NCBI GenBank assembly: GCA_022453515.1
Contig: JAJNNY010000002.1
Coordinates: 434,001 to 498,000, forward strand
DNA from: Astrocystis sublimbata
Taxonomy: Eukaryota; Ascomycota; Sordariomycetes; Xylariales; Xylariaceae
DNA: 64,000 nt
Direction of reading: 5' to 3'
Positions 31,595 to 44,638 of the stretch are shown one piece after another. The notes beneath the pieces are model-generated. The model searched no databases. It was given only the letters and a program-made list of their open reading frames with translations, and was not told the origin of the DNA. The position numbers and the translations under genes were made by a program. Position 1 is the first letter of the stretch; the number at the start of each line of letters is the position of its first letter.

Positions 31595-34500
31595 ATCGAG
31601 TAAATACAACATGCTCAATGCTGCTCACAATAGAGACAAAGTCCAGATCAGCAGTGGGTTGGGATCTCTGGCTCGCTGAGCGTCGCATTTCATCGCCAAT
31701 GCAAACGCGTAGCGGAACACCCCGTGGTGTTGAGTTTGCAGCCACCCGCAATCGTGCTACACCGGCTCGACAAAATTCAAAGAATTCGGCATCCCCCGCT
31801 CGGCATGCTTGCTGTGGGAAAGATCTACGGCACAGGCATTTTATAAAGCCAGATGTGGTGGAGAGAAGCCCATGGCCGTTAATTACGGACAGGCTATTGT
31901 AGCTTCCCTGGGATGCCAAAACTTGACGTGCCCAGTATAACACTGCTATACAACAAATAATATACCCCCAATAAATATTTATTTACCCATGTCCTCTCAT
32001 ACTACTGAATGAGTTTTATGTGATACTACAATGAACTTGCTGAATGGTGGACCATGTCATTGATTTGATTCCTCAGGTTAAGCGAAAGATAGCACCGGCC
32101 GCTGACATGGGTTCGATATAGATTCACAATAAGCTAGTATGCCAATACCATATTCACTTTCCCCTCCATACGTCTTCATACGCCATCTTCATCCATTTCA
32201 AGAAGCTTTTCCAACCTTCACCATAAAGTTCAACACCACCGATCACGCTCGGGCATTGCGCTGTAAGTGTCACGTGGCAGCGCGGCAATACATATAATCA
32301 TCATGATCCCGTACCCAGGTAAAAAGCCATCGGTCTCATTCAACTACCGCCAACGGCAGCAATCTTGAGCATGAAGGAAGTGATGAACAATCCCTTTCAC
32401 GGCAAGTAGGGAGCTGAGCATGAGTTTAAGTTATGTAACGCCCCAGCACTCTCAACATGGTTATTTACGTACCTGGAGGAACTGTCTTCTTTGTGCGGAA
32501 TTAACCTCCCAACATTCTAGTTGGCGTAGTCTGGAAAGAGACTGACATTGACTGTATAGCAGGATACACCCCTGTCACTTTCTTATCCGTCAAATGGCCT
32601 TTCCCCACCAAAAGTCAGTAGGTATACAGCTTAATAACTCCAGCTTGAATAGTATATTAAAATTAAAGAAAAGTATATAAGGCTAGAATGAACCTGGATA
32701 AAGGCTTAATAGAAAGTTTCGTAATTTTCCTATTTTTAATGGCGTATTGGTCGCGTATTAAAGCTAGGTTATAAGGTCGGCTGCAGGAAATTACACAGTG
32801 CCCCACCAAAATCACAGTCCCTCCTAAAACGCTATTCTTTAATAACCTACTATATAGTATAGTAAATAGTTAAAATAAATCGATGTACTATAGCTTACTC
32901 CTTAAGCTTTAAATAATCTCTAAGTATTTTTATTCTTTTTATTTATATAAGGTAAGTATTTTCTATGAATTAGCAAAGGTAGTGAGTTTTGGCGCTAAAA
33001 TGGGGTTTGACGCGTATGAAAGTTACCCCATAGTAGACGCGCTGGGCTTGCTATTTGCTTGCTCATCTAATCACCCCCAAACAGAAGGATTCGGACCAAT
33101 TGAGACCAACATCAGGTTAAGCGCCTGCCGCCTCCGCCTTCGGCACGGATTAAGAATGTAGACCGTGATGAACATCCGTCCTCGCCCCGTAGCCAAGATG
33201 ATCACGAAAGCTAACAGCTAACAAAGCATTCGCAGGTTGAGTCCAGAACGAAACGTCTGCTGAAGGGTCCCATGCCAGCGAGTCGGCACCATCCTCCGGC
33301 CCTACGAGACACTGGTGATGACGAACATGACGGTGAATGTCATGTAGAAGGCGGCCAATGCGCACCAAATGGAGGAGCAATCCACGCTCGTCAGATGTTT
33401 CCGGTGGCAACCGAACCCGCGAGCCCGAGGGTGTGTGAGAAAGACTCCTCCGCGGTAGTGAACTTCATTGTAGGAAGTGGCAGATGATGAGGGTGGTATC
33501 CAGCATGAGCAAGTGTTGTGTTTGATGCTATTGGTATAGGGGAGATATGGGTGACGAGTGACTAAATGACCAATTTAAAAAAAATTCCATTATATGCAGT
33601 CAGGAGGCGTGATGTCAATCTCGGCGAAAGAGGCGCAGTTTTGATCCTCAACATTGACGACCAATGCCGTAGTCGTTCACATGCAAGGGACGGACTGTTA
33701 GTACTCTGTGTCCTAGCCACCAGCCTCAACGATGATCTTCCAAGGTGTGCTGAACTTTGCTGTATATTTTCACATCAAAAAGTAGCGATGATCTTCTCCG
33801 CCAGCTCGACTTTACGGACACGGTCGATATAGCTGGCTGCTTGTCGGCCTTATTTTGATGTAGGGTTTCAGAATGGACTCCGCCATGCCGTTTGTTCGAG
33901 ATAAGTAGAGAATTAAAGAGAAGAACTAGCGCACGTGGTTGGCTCGGCGCAACACACAAGAGGGTCAGATATCTATTTCCAACACTATCAAAGTCAACGA
34001 CGACCACATCAGGCTCCTTCCTACCTCCGTCTATCTTGTAAGATCACCATGACATTTCGAAATTAGCATCCCACGATATCGTCTATATATAGCACAGGAT
34101 ATAATATACTTTCCTAGAACTTCCCCTATCTTGGCTACATTCCCAGGCTTTTAGAGAACCCTTTGAACTTAGCCGGCAGATTCGTGAGTCTAACATGCCC
34201 AGAATGAACGGTCTACGATTATCCCGGTTCTGTATAAAGTGACTGCAGTTGGTGAGGTTGGCTGCATGATAATATTTTCATGAATGGCGTCAAGGTATAA
34301 TGTTGCAATCCTATTCTGTCACTATAATAACTTTAAGTGTATTAGAGAAAAGGTCAGCGACCCTATCCCATATTCAGGCCTGCTCAATATGTTTCGTCGC
34401 GGATTTACGGCCCAAAAGATAACGCTTCACTCTTAATGGCAGCTACTGGATTCAACGATTTGGTGTGATATGTAATAAAATGGCACATGCGATTCTAGCA

Positions 34501-35917
34501 AATGATATTTCCAGACATATGTTATTACTAGAGTACCATTAGACGAGTCGAATCCGGGGATACGCATCCGAATGGGATTCAAAGCAGATGAGGATGCTGT
34601 CGCACGGTCAGAGCTTGTCGCGAGCTCGCACTGAGGATGACAGGCCTTTCGGTTCTACGACCATTGCACTGGTATACCATGCTGATCTCGTGACATAAAA
34701 TGTAACTTGCCACGCTTGCATGCGATCAAAGTCTTGACGCATCCCGGGGACTACAGTAAGGACAAGACAATGACCACACACTTGTCAGCGACGTTGCAGC
34801 GATTTGGGCGCTCGCGTGGAACATACAGGCTCGCTTCCGCGACACGACTACCTCGATCCTATGTGATGACATTGCTGCGCTTTCTGGCATAATCCCAGGC
34901 TGGCACGAATTCTTCTACGTCGAGTTCAGGATAGCAAGGGATAGCATATGGGTAACTTCGGCGGCAATTCTGAGCCTCTTTGCTCGCAAGAGGAGTGAAG
35001 GGTGGGAAACACATAGGGAATCAACAGAGCTTGTTCCTTAGTCACGCTGTCATCACGCAAGGGGCGAATGCCACCGGTGCCACTATCATTTTCGACATTG
35101 CTGGTATTGCCAGACATGGCATTTGCGTGGCCAGTAGTTGGCAAGGGACAGCGTACCTATTCACCCTATTGGGAACTTAGTCGAGGGTGTGTAATTATCT
35201 GAACTCGGCGAGCTTTAATAGTTGGTATTCAGATGTGCTACGGATACTTATAATTCGGCGATTAGTATTTAATGTTCTATATGTAGTGTTATAACTCGTG
35301 TCACCACTTCTATGGAATGAAGAGCTACCCATGCAAATGTCGCTGCAGCTACACTGCGGACGGATGTGGTTTCAATATTTTATTTGCAACAACCCTGCCA
35401 TTTTACGTGCCCTACAATTGTTATACTGCGCTATCGTGACACGGCTCCTCTTGCCTCATCATGGCTGGCATCTGTCGTTGATAGGCACGACCCTGTGCAC
35501 GATATCAAAGTATGGTGAAGATGGATAGGCCGTAGATTCAATAGCTGACCTGCCCAGGTTAAGAGTGTCGGAGCGGTATGTCAATCGATGGTTGTTGTTG
35601 TGTAAATTGCGCACAATCCACAAGCCTACTTACTGCACCTGTCGTCTTCCCCAAGAGCAAGTATTTGAAGACTGTTACGGTTCTAGTTCAGGTTTTCACA
35701 TCATAGGGGCAATTGATTAGGAGCAAACCACAACACAAGGAAGGTTGGTGTGTGTTTTTGGTTGACGTACTTGTCCGATGGATGACTTTAACTGCCTCTG
35801 TCCATAGGCGCGCATCTCTATATGTAGTAGAATAAAACATCTGACTTGCAAGGTTGCGCGAGTGGCTAATGGAAAAGGAGGTTTGAGCAAATGGAAAAAG
35901 AAATGCAAAATTGTTGG
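31595..35917. other. Gene-poor region, partly AT-rich
   Basis: 4.3 kb without a supported gene. The segment 32630-32960 is strongly AT-rich and is bounded by short sequences containing CCACCAAAATCAC (about 32803) and its near-complement GTGAGTTTTGGCGC (about 32982), which suggests a decayed DNA element. The other open frames are short and without domains. Confidence 0.5.
32795..33000. mobile_element. Possible decayed small DNA transposon (MITE-like)
   Basis: A left end reading CAGTGCCCCACCAAAATCAC and a right end containing GTGAGTTTTGGCGC are imperfect inverted repeats enclosing AT-rich DNA of about 170 bases. No target-site duplication could be fixed. This is weak evidence. Confidence 0.25.
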
Positions 35918-36024
35918 TGCGCCAGGTGAGGATTGAACTCACGACCTTTGCATTTCTACCACACAGGTTACGCTGGGGCATAACAAGTATAAGAGCAATA
36001 TGCTAACCACTACATCACAAGCGC
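35918..36024 (-). tRNA. tRNA-Ile(TAT), intron-containing, slightly degenerate
   Basis: Reverse strand: acceptor GCGCTTG/CTGGCGC with one mismatch (T-T) and one G-T, D-arm ATGT-AGTGGTTA-GCAT, anticodon stem TTGCT/TGCAA with a closing T-T, loop CTTATA giving anticodon TAT, an intron of about 33 nt after position 37, and T-arm GTGAG-TTCAATC-CTCAC, discriminator A. T-rich sequence follows downstream. Fungal tRNA-Ile(TAT) genes normally carry an intron, which fits. The two mismatches leave some chance of a pseudogene. Confidence 0.7.
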
Positions 36025-38456
36025 TACCTTGGTTGAAAATCAAATTAGTTCATATACCTGCTGCTCATGCTTAGTAAGCTGCTCTCTGGACAGTACACCT
36101 CCGCTTCTACCAACACCTTTTTCTGTTTTGGGAATAATCTGATTTCCCCACGTTCCACTTGGACATCTACATTATTGCAGTAGTGGTAATATCAAGAAAC
36201 TGTCTCTATCCTGGTATTAGGCACGACGTGGCGTATGGACTTTTACCACTACCTTCCTTGGCGCATCAATTATTGGTTAATTGAATCACGATTAGTAGAT
36301 TCAATGCAAGACATTGCATACAAACAAGATTCGACCTTCAATAACGAGCATGCCTGGACATGCGATAATCTTGTAGTCATGGCTCACGGATGCCGCTATG
36401 CTCCATGCAGTCAGTACCTCCTATTGAGATATAGAACTGAAGCGATCCAGCAGTACCGCTGGAAGAAGAGTATGATATCCGACTTCCAAGATGGATAATG
36501 GATTCACCCGGCCCAAGTAGAAGAAAACAGGCAGCTGAACGAACCCTCAAGGCACTGAAATGCCGTCCAAGACTTCCAAGCAATTCGGCTGGCTTTCCGC
36601 TCCTCATAAGCTTTGTGTAGGGCATAAGCTTTGGCAAAGTCTGGGTTCCGAGATAGCCGTGGTGGTGCAGCAGACCCATTCTAGACGAGCCAGATCCAGC
36701 CGCAGGGTGTGACTACGGCACCACGGCAGAGCCGCTGGCCCCGCAGCCATCAGTGGTGATGCCGGATCCCGCGTGTTTCATAGCTATCAGGGTCTGCCTT
36801 GGTCTGTCTTCCTTGGTCTGTCTGTCAGGCACGTCAGGGTAGGTAGCACCGAGGCGTGCCTAGCCCGTTCCACCGATATCTCGCATCAGATCCATTGCTG
36901 GGTATTGATCTCTAGAGTCTAGACACCCCGCTTTTCACTCCTTCCCAAGCATTCGGGACCAGGGACGAATCATGCCCTGCGGGAGGATCTGTACATGTAT
37001 GCGACGGTATCGTGCGGAGCACGAGCAGCTGCGTTACCGCCACCTCAGGTGACTCTCCTCACTACACCGCTCCATTGTAAGCTGAAAGTGAGGCAGATGA
37101 CGATCCCCCACGCCCTCCCCCACGGGAATTTATCAGCTCCAGAGATGAATGTGATGATTCATCAGATTCGTCAGCTATAACCTTCAAGTTGATTCATATA
37201 TCAATCGCACTGAGCAGCCAGAAGCGCCTCAACGGCAATCACTTGCCGGGAGTATCGGGAGGCCCATGCCTGGCTTCAGAAGCAGTCATGCAGTCTGCTC
37301 ACACCCACAGGATTAGCGGAATGATTCATTGGTTTCTTGTCCAAATGCACCCATTTAGATCTCTGGGCAAAGAAACGCCATGGTTAGATCGGCAAAGATC
37401 CTGTGCGATATTTTCGATACCTTCAGCGGAAGCACATCACGGAGCAAGGTGAGTCCTGTGAAAGTTTGAAGTAGTATCGCAATACCATAATAATGTTCAG
37501 GGTAGCCAGGCGATCTAAAGTCATATTGGCTTTACATAGACTTAGTCTTGGCCATAGTCTTGTGAGCCTAGATGCCATGCCTGGCAGGACGGGGTTCAAC
37601 CAAACTCGGCATGAAACAAAAACACGCAAGGGATGATGGCATATCCTAGGGCGTATTTGAGGGTGATTAAATATCTCTGCTAATGCTGATATAAGCCTTG
37701 TATCTGAGATATAATTAGTAATTAGGTGGACAATGTGTCATTGTGTGGCTTCGGGGACAAGAGCTGATAACTATATCCCGATTCCCCGAGATCTTCTGCA
37801 TTTGGAGAGCTATACTTGCGCATCTATGACCTGTAAAGCGAGCCTTGTGGCAACCTCTGATTATCAACGAATCAAAACAGCATGCGTATACTCAATTCCG
37901 CCGAGCGTCGCTACCCCGTGCAGCCCCAACAAATATGATTGCTAATCACTGGTTATGCTTAGCTGAATTCTTCCTCACTTGGTCAAAGTAGCTAATATCA
38001 TGCTTACAAACTGTGTCATATGTTACCGTCCTAACGTTGCAAAGCTGGTTCGGATGTCAATCTTCGACCAACCTTTGAGAATCGTCCAATGTCTCAATGA
38101 TGGTAATTAATGCACAAATGAAGAAGAGAATTCAGCGATTCATTTCGACATTCGAGTGCCACATTAGGCTTTTTTAAGGAACGGTGATCCGATATAACAA
38201 TCAATATAAATATGGTATAACTTGGACAAATGTTAATGAATGAAGCTGTTCGTAACAGTGGTTATTGAACAAATAGATGGGATTGCGATATGGATATATG
38301 TTAGGTATGTATGTAGGTATAAATCTCCAATGTATCATATGGGTAGCCACCCATATCTAGATAATCTCATTTGGCAATAAGGGAAAAACGGCTAAGAAAT
38401 TCGTACAGCACTCATTATCAGTCCATTTTCATTTGACAACACCGCCCTCAACGATC
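36025..38456. other. Gene-poor intergenic region
   Basis: 2.4 kb between tRNA-Ile and the 3' end of the lyase-family gene. No domain-bearing ORF was recognised. The last 400 bases are AT-rich. Confidence 0.5.
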
Positions 38457-39812
38457 CTATAAATCGCCTGCGAAAGAAGCACCACCGGCATTCATATCGA
38501 CAGCCATGCTGTGCTTGAGACCGCATACCTCGAATAACTTGACAGGTGTGATGTTGGAGGGAGTACCCACGACACCTTGGTTCTTCAAACGCGTGAGTGT
38601 CTCGCGGATGGCGATATAGGCAGGAGCGATAGTAGCAAAGCTGAAAATCATGATGCGGAAGCCCATCTTGCGAGCCTCCTCGACAGTGATGAGGGGACTC
38701 TTGCCATTCTCGACCGAGTTCAGCAGGAGCGGCCAGGGAGCGAGGTCCTTGACCGCCTGTGCAGCTTGCTCTTTGGAAGAGAATCCCTCGAGCAGACCGA
38801 CATCAGCACCTTCATCTCGCGCCATGCGCAGTCGGTGGATGCACTCATCATAGCCCAGAGTCTGTAGGGCATCGGTGCGGGCAATGAGTACGAAGTCAGA
38901 CTGAAGGCGGACGCGAGCGGCGTGGGCAGCTCGGATGCGGGCAATGTATTCATCGGCGGGCACGACTCTCTTTCCGCCGAGATGTCCGCAGCGCTTCATC
39001 AGGACTTGGTCTTCGAGATGGGCTCCTGCTACACCGGAGCGAATGTATTGTTCCACGGTGCGAGCAGCCATGATGGGACCTGAAGAAGGAATATGTTAGC
39101 GTTACAAATACTTGGCGGCGTTGTTGTTATGTAACAAGATTTTGGGGGAGAGGCGTGGACTTGATTGCGATTGGAGCATCTTACCTCCATAACCAGTATC
39201 CATGTCCGCGATCAGAGGCGGGCCGAAGGGATCAAGGTTGGCAATCATCTCGGCATTCTCACGCATCTCATGCAGCTGGGCGATTGCCAGATCGGGCTGA
39301 CCAAGGCGGGAAGCCGTCGTCCCTGCCCCTGTCTATAAACAATAAGCATTAGCCAATACTCTGGAAGAGCGCTTCGCAGGGGTTATGTTACGTACCATAT
39401 ACATGGCATTAAACCCTAATTCAATGGCCGTCCGAGCTGATAGGCCATCATAGACGCCAGGGCAGATAATGAGTTCGTCGGTTTCAAGAAGCATCTTTCG
39501 TAGCTTCTTGGCACCCGACATGGGCTCGCTGACACTGGGAATGACATGATTGAGGGATAGCCAGTTGTTCGACTTGACAGTCTTAGTCTCTTCGACAAGC
39601 TCTGTCTGTGGACTATCGATGAACCCATCACAGGCCGGGGAAGGCTCTGCAGAGTCTTCAGAGGTGATTTCAGTGGCGATAGGGGTAAGAGATGGTTTGA
39701 CTGGTTCAAAGTGCGGGTTAGACTTGACGTCTATCTTTGCCGCTTCGATGAATAAGGAGGTCTCGTTCTCGAGTTGAGACACGGGGTCTTCTGAGATAGC
39801 CGAGGGAGCCAT
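38457..39812 (-). CDS. Isocitrate lyase / PEP mutase family enzyme
   Basis: Exons 39812-39396, 39332-39185 and 39079-38457 with introns of 63 and 105 nt give 395 aa. The first 90 residues are an acidic, Ser/Pro-rich extension. The catalytic barrel begins at ICPGVYDGLSARTAIELGF and runs through TGAGTTASRLG, IADMDTGYG (metal-binding Asp pair), HLEDQVLMKRCGHLGGK (catalytic loop with the KRCGH signature), LIARTDA and LLNSVENGKSP. The family includes methylisocitrate lyase, oxaloacetate hydrolase, dimethylmalate lyase and carboxyphosphonoenolpyruvate mutase, all C-C or C-P bond enzymes acting on 2-oxo or 2-hydroxy dicarboxylates with Mg2+. The length rules out true isocitrate lyase (about 540 aa). 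Substrate cannot be read from this sequence. No signal or targeting peptide is seen, so it is probably cytosolic. Confidence 0.92.
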
Positions 39813-42237
39813 TCTTGTGATTTGATGTGGAAGGAGGGATAATGAAGAGAGAGTACTGTGATGTTGGTTGGATGATAGAGAAGTGAGTGATGCTGTTCAG
39901 GAGATTGAAAATTATCGCTGGGTCGGTGGCCTATTTATATTCAACTGTGAGGCCTTCGACAGCTCTACAACACTCGAAAATTTCCAAACAACGGAAATGG
40001 TCAGCCAAGCCAGTCGTCCGTCGTCCCCCCAATTCTGCAGATATCTCTATCTTACTGTAACCGTCGGTTGAAATGAGCCACTTGACTTGGCGCATAGGCT
40101 GGTGGATTGTACTCTTGCAACCACGAAGGGCGGTATACGGTATGCCAAGGGGACTCGCAAGAATCACAAGCATTCATCATCTCTTGTGAGTCAGTCCAAG
40201 AAATATTGCCATCGGTTAGCCTATTGTAGATCGAAATCGATACTTGGTTTCCGAGACGTATCATGCTACCCCAGATAACCAGCCCCTTGACGAGGAGTTC
40301 TTATTCACTCAGGAGGCCAATGACTACAGCGAGAGCATACAACTACGATACACCTTTCAGAAAGATCTGGTCTTAGAGTATTTGACTCCACTAGATAGCC
40401 TATACAACGAACAAAGAGGCAAATTCCTAGTGGAGGGTGTGATGACTTGCTCGTCGGGATACTCACAGACAAGCTGGGACACCTACATAGGCGACGTTTA
40501 GACTGGCGCAGGTAGGGATACGAAATCTCGAGCAACCGTGGTACGGGGCAATGAGTTCAAAAATTTACTAGTAAAGTGGGATTCGCGGGCAGATGGTCTG
40601 CAGTAGCATCGCTGCGGATCTGCCTAGGTCTGGTATACAGCCACGATGCCATTCTTTGTGACTGCACTCGCTCGCAACGGAATCGACCGTTCTAGGTCAG
40701 CGTGACGATGGCATACCTCAACGCCACCGTGTCACACGAATCGATTGATTCATCGTGGGCTTGATCAAATGTCCATTCATTGTCTTATGTCTGAGTTTTA
40801 CTGCCAACAGTGGCCCAGCCCTGACGCCTCGTAGCCACGCGATACGCACACCCGGATATTCCTGCGTGAACAAACACATCGTGATATACTTAGTGTAATC
40901 GAGCATATTCTCCAGAAAGATCCGGGATATTCTTTTCCAGGCATCCGTACCACCCCGGTCTATAGTTCCAAATCGAGGTTTAAGAAGCGGATCGCGTCGT
41001 CGGGCAGGATTTCGCCAAGCGTGAACGGAGGGTCTCCCCAGGTCTCACGGAATGATCCAGGGTTTGCCCAGTGTCATTCAGCCTTCGCGCAACGTGACTG
41101 GACGGAATGATTTTACGTGGTGACCGGGTGATAAATCTTAACACACCGGTTTTGTGGGCCAGGTCGACCTAGGTAAGTTACGTGGTTAGCTAGTTGCAAC
41201 ATGACTTATCTCGACTATGTACAAAGCTGCTGTTACAGTCTGCAGGGATGTAAAGCACCTCGCATGTCATCTTACACACCTTATCTCGTCCCGTTCAGAG
41301 CCAAGCTGACGGTAGCCGCATGCTAGTTGCGATGCCATTCATCTGCGAGCGGTGGAACACTCCAGGCTGTGAACAGTTAAAAAGTATGGCCTACACTTAA
41401 CTTAGCATGCTTTCTCCCACAACGCAACTACCGTTAGCGAAGGGGAAATCCACGCGGAGCCCCCTGGGGAATACGGAGTCTTTTACCCCAGATTGTACCC
41501 AGAAGTTTTTGGTTGCAGCAACGTTCGTTTCTGCAGCCCGCTGCCTTTAAAACACCATAGTACATGTCCCTAAGTTAGTTTCTGGCCCGGGCGGACTCTG
41601 CATATCCCTTCCGCTGTCATCGTTGCCACGCAAACCCCCAAGACAGCCAAGATTCTTGGACACGAGCCACCTTCTATAAGCTTCCGGTCGCAGCACGGGC
41701 CGTTTGTAATTGCTTTGCATCGTGTTTCACTCTACCAAAGTATCTCCCACTTGTCAAGAAAGCCATTATCTCATCCCGCCCTCTTGGCACATGTGGTTGG
41801 TCTAAGTGCCGAACCACACAAGCCAGGATGACTTTCGACCTGATCGATAGGTTGTTGATGGGGCCTAGAAGGGCAAGCGGCCTGCAGACGAGCTGATTTT
41901 GCGAGCTTGTGATGTGAAATCGAAGACTGCAAGAAGAAAATAAACCGGGCATGTGAGATGGGCTCCGTCTCGTCCGTTGTGGTCGATGCAGGTGAGAGAA
42001 AGAGTGGAATACAACCCACATTGTATTACTACGCGAAGGGACTTCCCACAGGTGAGGACCATGATCGGATACGCCGTGTAAGTTGCATACCAGAAGACAG
42101 GCTAACATGTCGAAAGAACCGTCTCACTTACAAACGCATGAGAGCCAACGCCCAGGCCAACTTGAGCGAACTATGTGGCCTCAGTAACGATCATATTGAA
42201 TGCCGCGAATTCGAGCGTTCGTGTGGATGACGACGCC

Positions 42238-42273
42238 AATTCTGCCAACACTGCCAACACTGCCAACACTGCC
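42238..42273. repeat. Tandem ACTGCCAAC repeat
   Basis: About four head-to-tail copies of a 9-bp unit (CTGCCAACA), nearly identical, in gene-poor DNA. Confidence 0.85.
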
Positions 42274-43259
42274 AGTCGCCCGTACAGGAATATGTTGCGG
42301 GAAACCTAAGCAATTACAGTGCAATGGCCATGAGCAGTCTCCTTGGTATACTATAGTGTTGATGGCACCCCTGCACCTCGGCGTGCGTTGATCTTTGTCA
42401 CGATGGCCACGGCTGTCTGTGAAACGGGGACATTCCGGTGGACAGAGGAGTGGCCAAGCCAGCTTTATCAAGCAGCGCAGCCGAAATTGTCCCGTACAGG
42501 GTGTGTACACAGGAGTTGCTGCAGCCAAGCACGAATAGACCTCGTTGCCACGATCTCGGCATGGTCTCGGCGCGCCGGATCGGGGTCGGTGTCGCGGGCC
42601 GCTGTAGATGCGCGCACGGCAGTCATGATAAGGACCCCTTTGCGAGGAGCCTCCAGGACCGGACACGGAGGAGGCATGCGAGGCATGGCGAGAAGATGCG
42701 AAGAGTATCACAGCCGAGCCAGGCGTGCCAGGTTGACGAACTCTATACGTCGAAGGCGCTTGACCCCGGTATGTCTTGGACTCTTGGAAGGTGGATGAGA
42801 CCCTCTTTTTCTAATCTCGACGCCGACATCTGATTTTCGTCTACTATCAGCCTTGGAGGCGCCAGGAACCTCCCAAGAAACTTGGCTGCAGTTCCGGTGG
42901 CGTTTTACGGCCCCTCAGGTGTTGAGTTGCGACCTGCGACCTGCGCTCCAGTTTATCCCCTTTATGTCTTGACGCTCAACAGAAAATTGGGAGGGATCGT
43001 TACACTCATCCGCCATTGACCAGTGACTTGTCAAGATACCTGGTAGACGCCCTCGACGCCAACGCCACGAGCCGTATTCCGCGCTACGCGCATCTCCCTT
43101 AGTCCTTAGTCCATTCCGCTAAGGTATAGTAAGTAAAGTGCCCGGTTCGCCAAGCCTACTCTGGCCCTGGTGCCGATCACGCAACTTTTCTGTCAGCTAC
43201 TTCATTTCATATCTTCTCGGCGCCTCCCTTTCCGAATTAGGAGACCAATTTTCCAAGGG

Positions 43260-43470
43260 TCGCTAATGGCAAAGTTCTTTATCAGCCATTGACACAATTC
43301 CTTCATAGTCATTGGCACAATCCTTCACCACCCATGACAGGATTCTTTTTATCAGTCACCGACAATAGTGTTCAACAGTTATTGGCAATTGACACAATTC
43401 TTTATCAGACCTTGGCAAGATTGTTTATCGGCCATCGACAGAATTACTTATATAAGTCATTGATTGACCA
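43260..43470. repeat. Degenerate minisatellite, unit about 35 bp
   Basis: Units resembling ATTGACACAATTCTTTATC recur about six times with changes (GGCACAATCCTTCA, GACAGGATTCTTTTTATC, GCAAGATTGTTTATC, GACAGAATTACTTATA). They lie 115-325 bases upstream of the DUF1275 start codon, so they may sit in its promoter. Confidence 0.7.
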
Positions 43471-43584
43471 CGGCCCCTCGACCCTTCGACGATCGTTGGG
43501 CCCTTGAACTGCGGGCTGTACAGTGATCGTTGACGCATGCGCTCTGCTCAATAGTTACTCCGTATCCCGCAAAACATACACATA

Positions 43585-44638
43585 ATGTTGGACGAGGAGA
43601 AAGCGGCGCCGCCCAATCTGGGGGGTGACTCCCTAGGCAACAGTTCATCAGAGCAGATCAACGATAAAAAGCCCAAGTCGAGTCTCATCGCCAAATTTTC
43701 CGAAGACCTCGATCCACGCTTCGTCTACCTACCTCTGCTCGTTTGTTGTCTGGCTACTGGTCTCACCGATGGCACGCTTTACAATGGTCAGTGACACCAC
43801 AACAACGATTGACGGGAATGAAGTGGCTAATATATCTCTAGCTTACGGCACTTTCGTATCCATGCAGACCGGTAAGTGCTGCCATTGAACTCACTAATGC
43901 TAAGATAGTTGTCTCTAACTCGGCCAATTCATCTAGGCAACACCGTCTTCGTGGCATTGGGCACGTCAGGGCAGAACAATAGGCCATTTGGGTGGGCTCG
44001 TTCTTGTAAGTCACAATCTCTTTGTCTCGAAACAAAGCCTACCATATCAACTGTCTACGGATCGGGCTCTGCAATTGGAAGCAGTGCTAATGAAGAATTT
44101 AGTGACCTCTATCGGGGCCTTCATAGTAGGCTGCGTCAGCTTCTCGCGCTTCCACGCGTTCGTCGGGCGCGGGCGCCAGCGGCGCACCGTCTTCATCTCC
44201 TTTCTTGTTCAGACCATCTTCGTGACACTGGCGGCGGGTCTCATTCAGGGCGGTCTCATTGACGGACGGTACCCGTCGCAGCGAGACCCTGCCGACGTTG
44301 ACTTTAAGGAGCTGCTACCCATCGCGCTGCTCTCCTTCCAGGCTGCCGGACAGATCGTGAACAGCCGTGGCCTGGGCGTTGCAGAAGTGCCCACGGTTGT
44401 CATCACCACACTACTCTGCGACCTAGTCAGTGACCCTAACATATTTGCCCCGTTTACCAAGAACCCCAAGCGGAACAAGCGTGCTGTTGCCTTTACGCTC
44501 ACCCTCGTCGGTGCGATTGCTGGAGGTTTCATATCTAAGGCCACAGCTCAGGTGCAGAACAGTTTGTGGCTCGTTGCGGCGATCAAACTTTCTATCACAA
44601 TTTTTTGGCTCTTCTGTGGAAAGGAAAAAAAGGCATAA
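43585..44638 (+). CDS. DUF1275 (YoaK-type) multi-pass membrane protein
   Basis: Four exons: 43585-43786, 43842-43871, 43937-44005 and 44103-44638, with introns of 55, 65 and 97 nt, giving 278 aa. Exon 2 is only 30 nt. After a 45-residue hydrophilic N-terminus come hydrophobic helices starting LPLLVCCLATGLTDGTLYNAYGTFVSMQTGNTVFVALG. The D-x-TLYN-AYGTFVSMQTGN region is the DUF1275 signature. Further helices follow at FIVGCVSFSRF, LVQTIFVTLAAGL, LLPIALLSFQAAGQIV, VAEVPTVVITTLLCDL, AFTLTLVGAIAGGF and LWLVAAIKLSITIFWLFC. The family is widespread in fungi and bacteria and unstudied; transport of a small solute is a guess from the topology. Confidence 0.92.

Larger units (their letters stand above)
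39813..43584. other. Long gene-poor region
   Basis: 3.8 kb without a supported gene; open frames at 41.7-42.8 kb overlap on both strands and have no domain features. A 9-bp tandem repeat lies at 42238-42273 and a degenerate minisatellite lies just before the DUF1275 gene at about 43260-43470. Confidence 0.5.

Noticed and set aside
33150..33487. Short ORFs on both strands at 33.2-33.5 kb
   Set aside because: No domain, no start context and both strands are open over the same stretch.
41674..42833. Overlapping open frames on both strands in the 41.7-42.8 kb gap
   Set aside because: Frames overlap, lack domains, lack consistent splice-linked partners and share no family signature.
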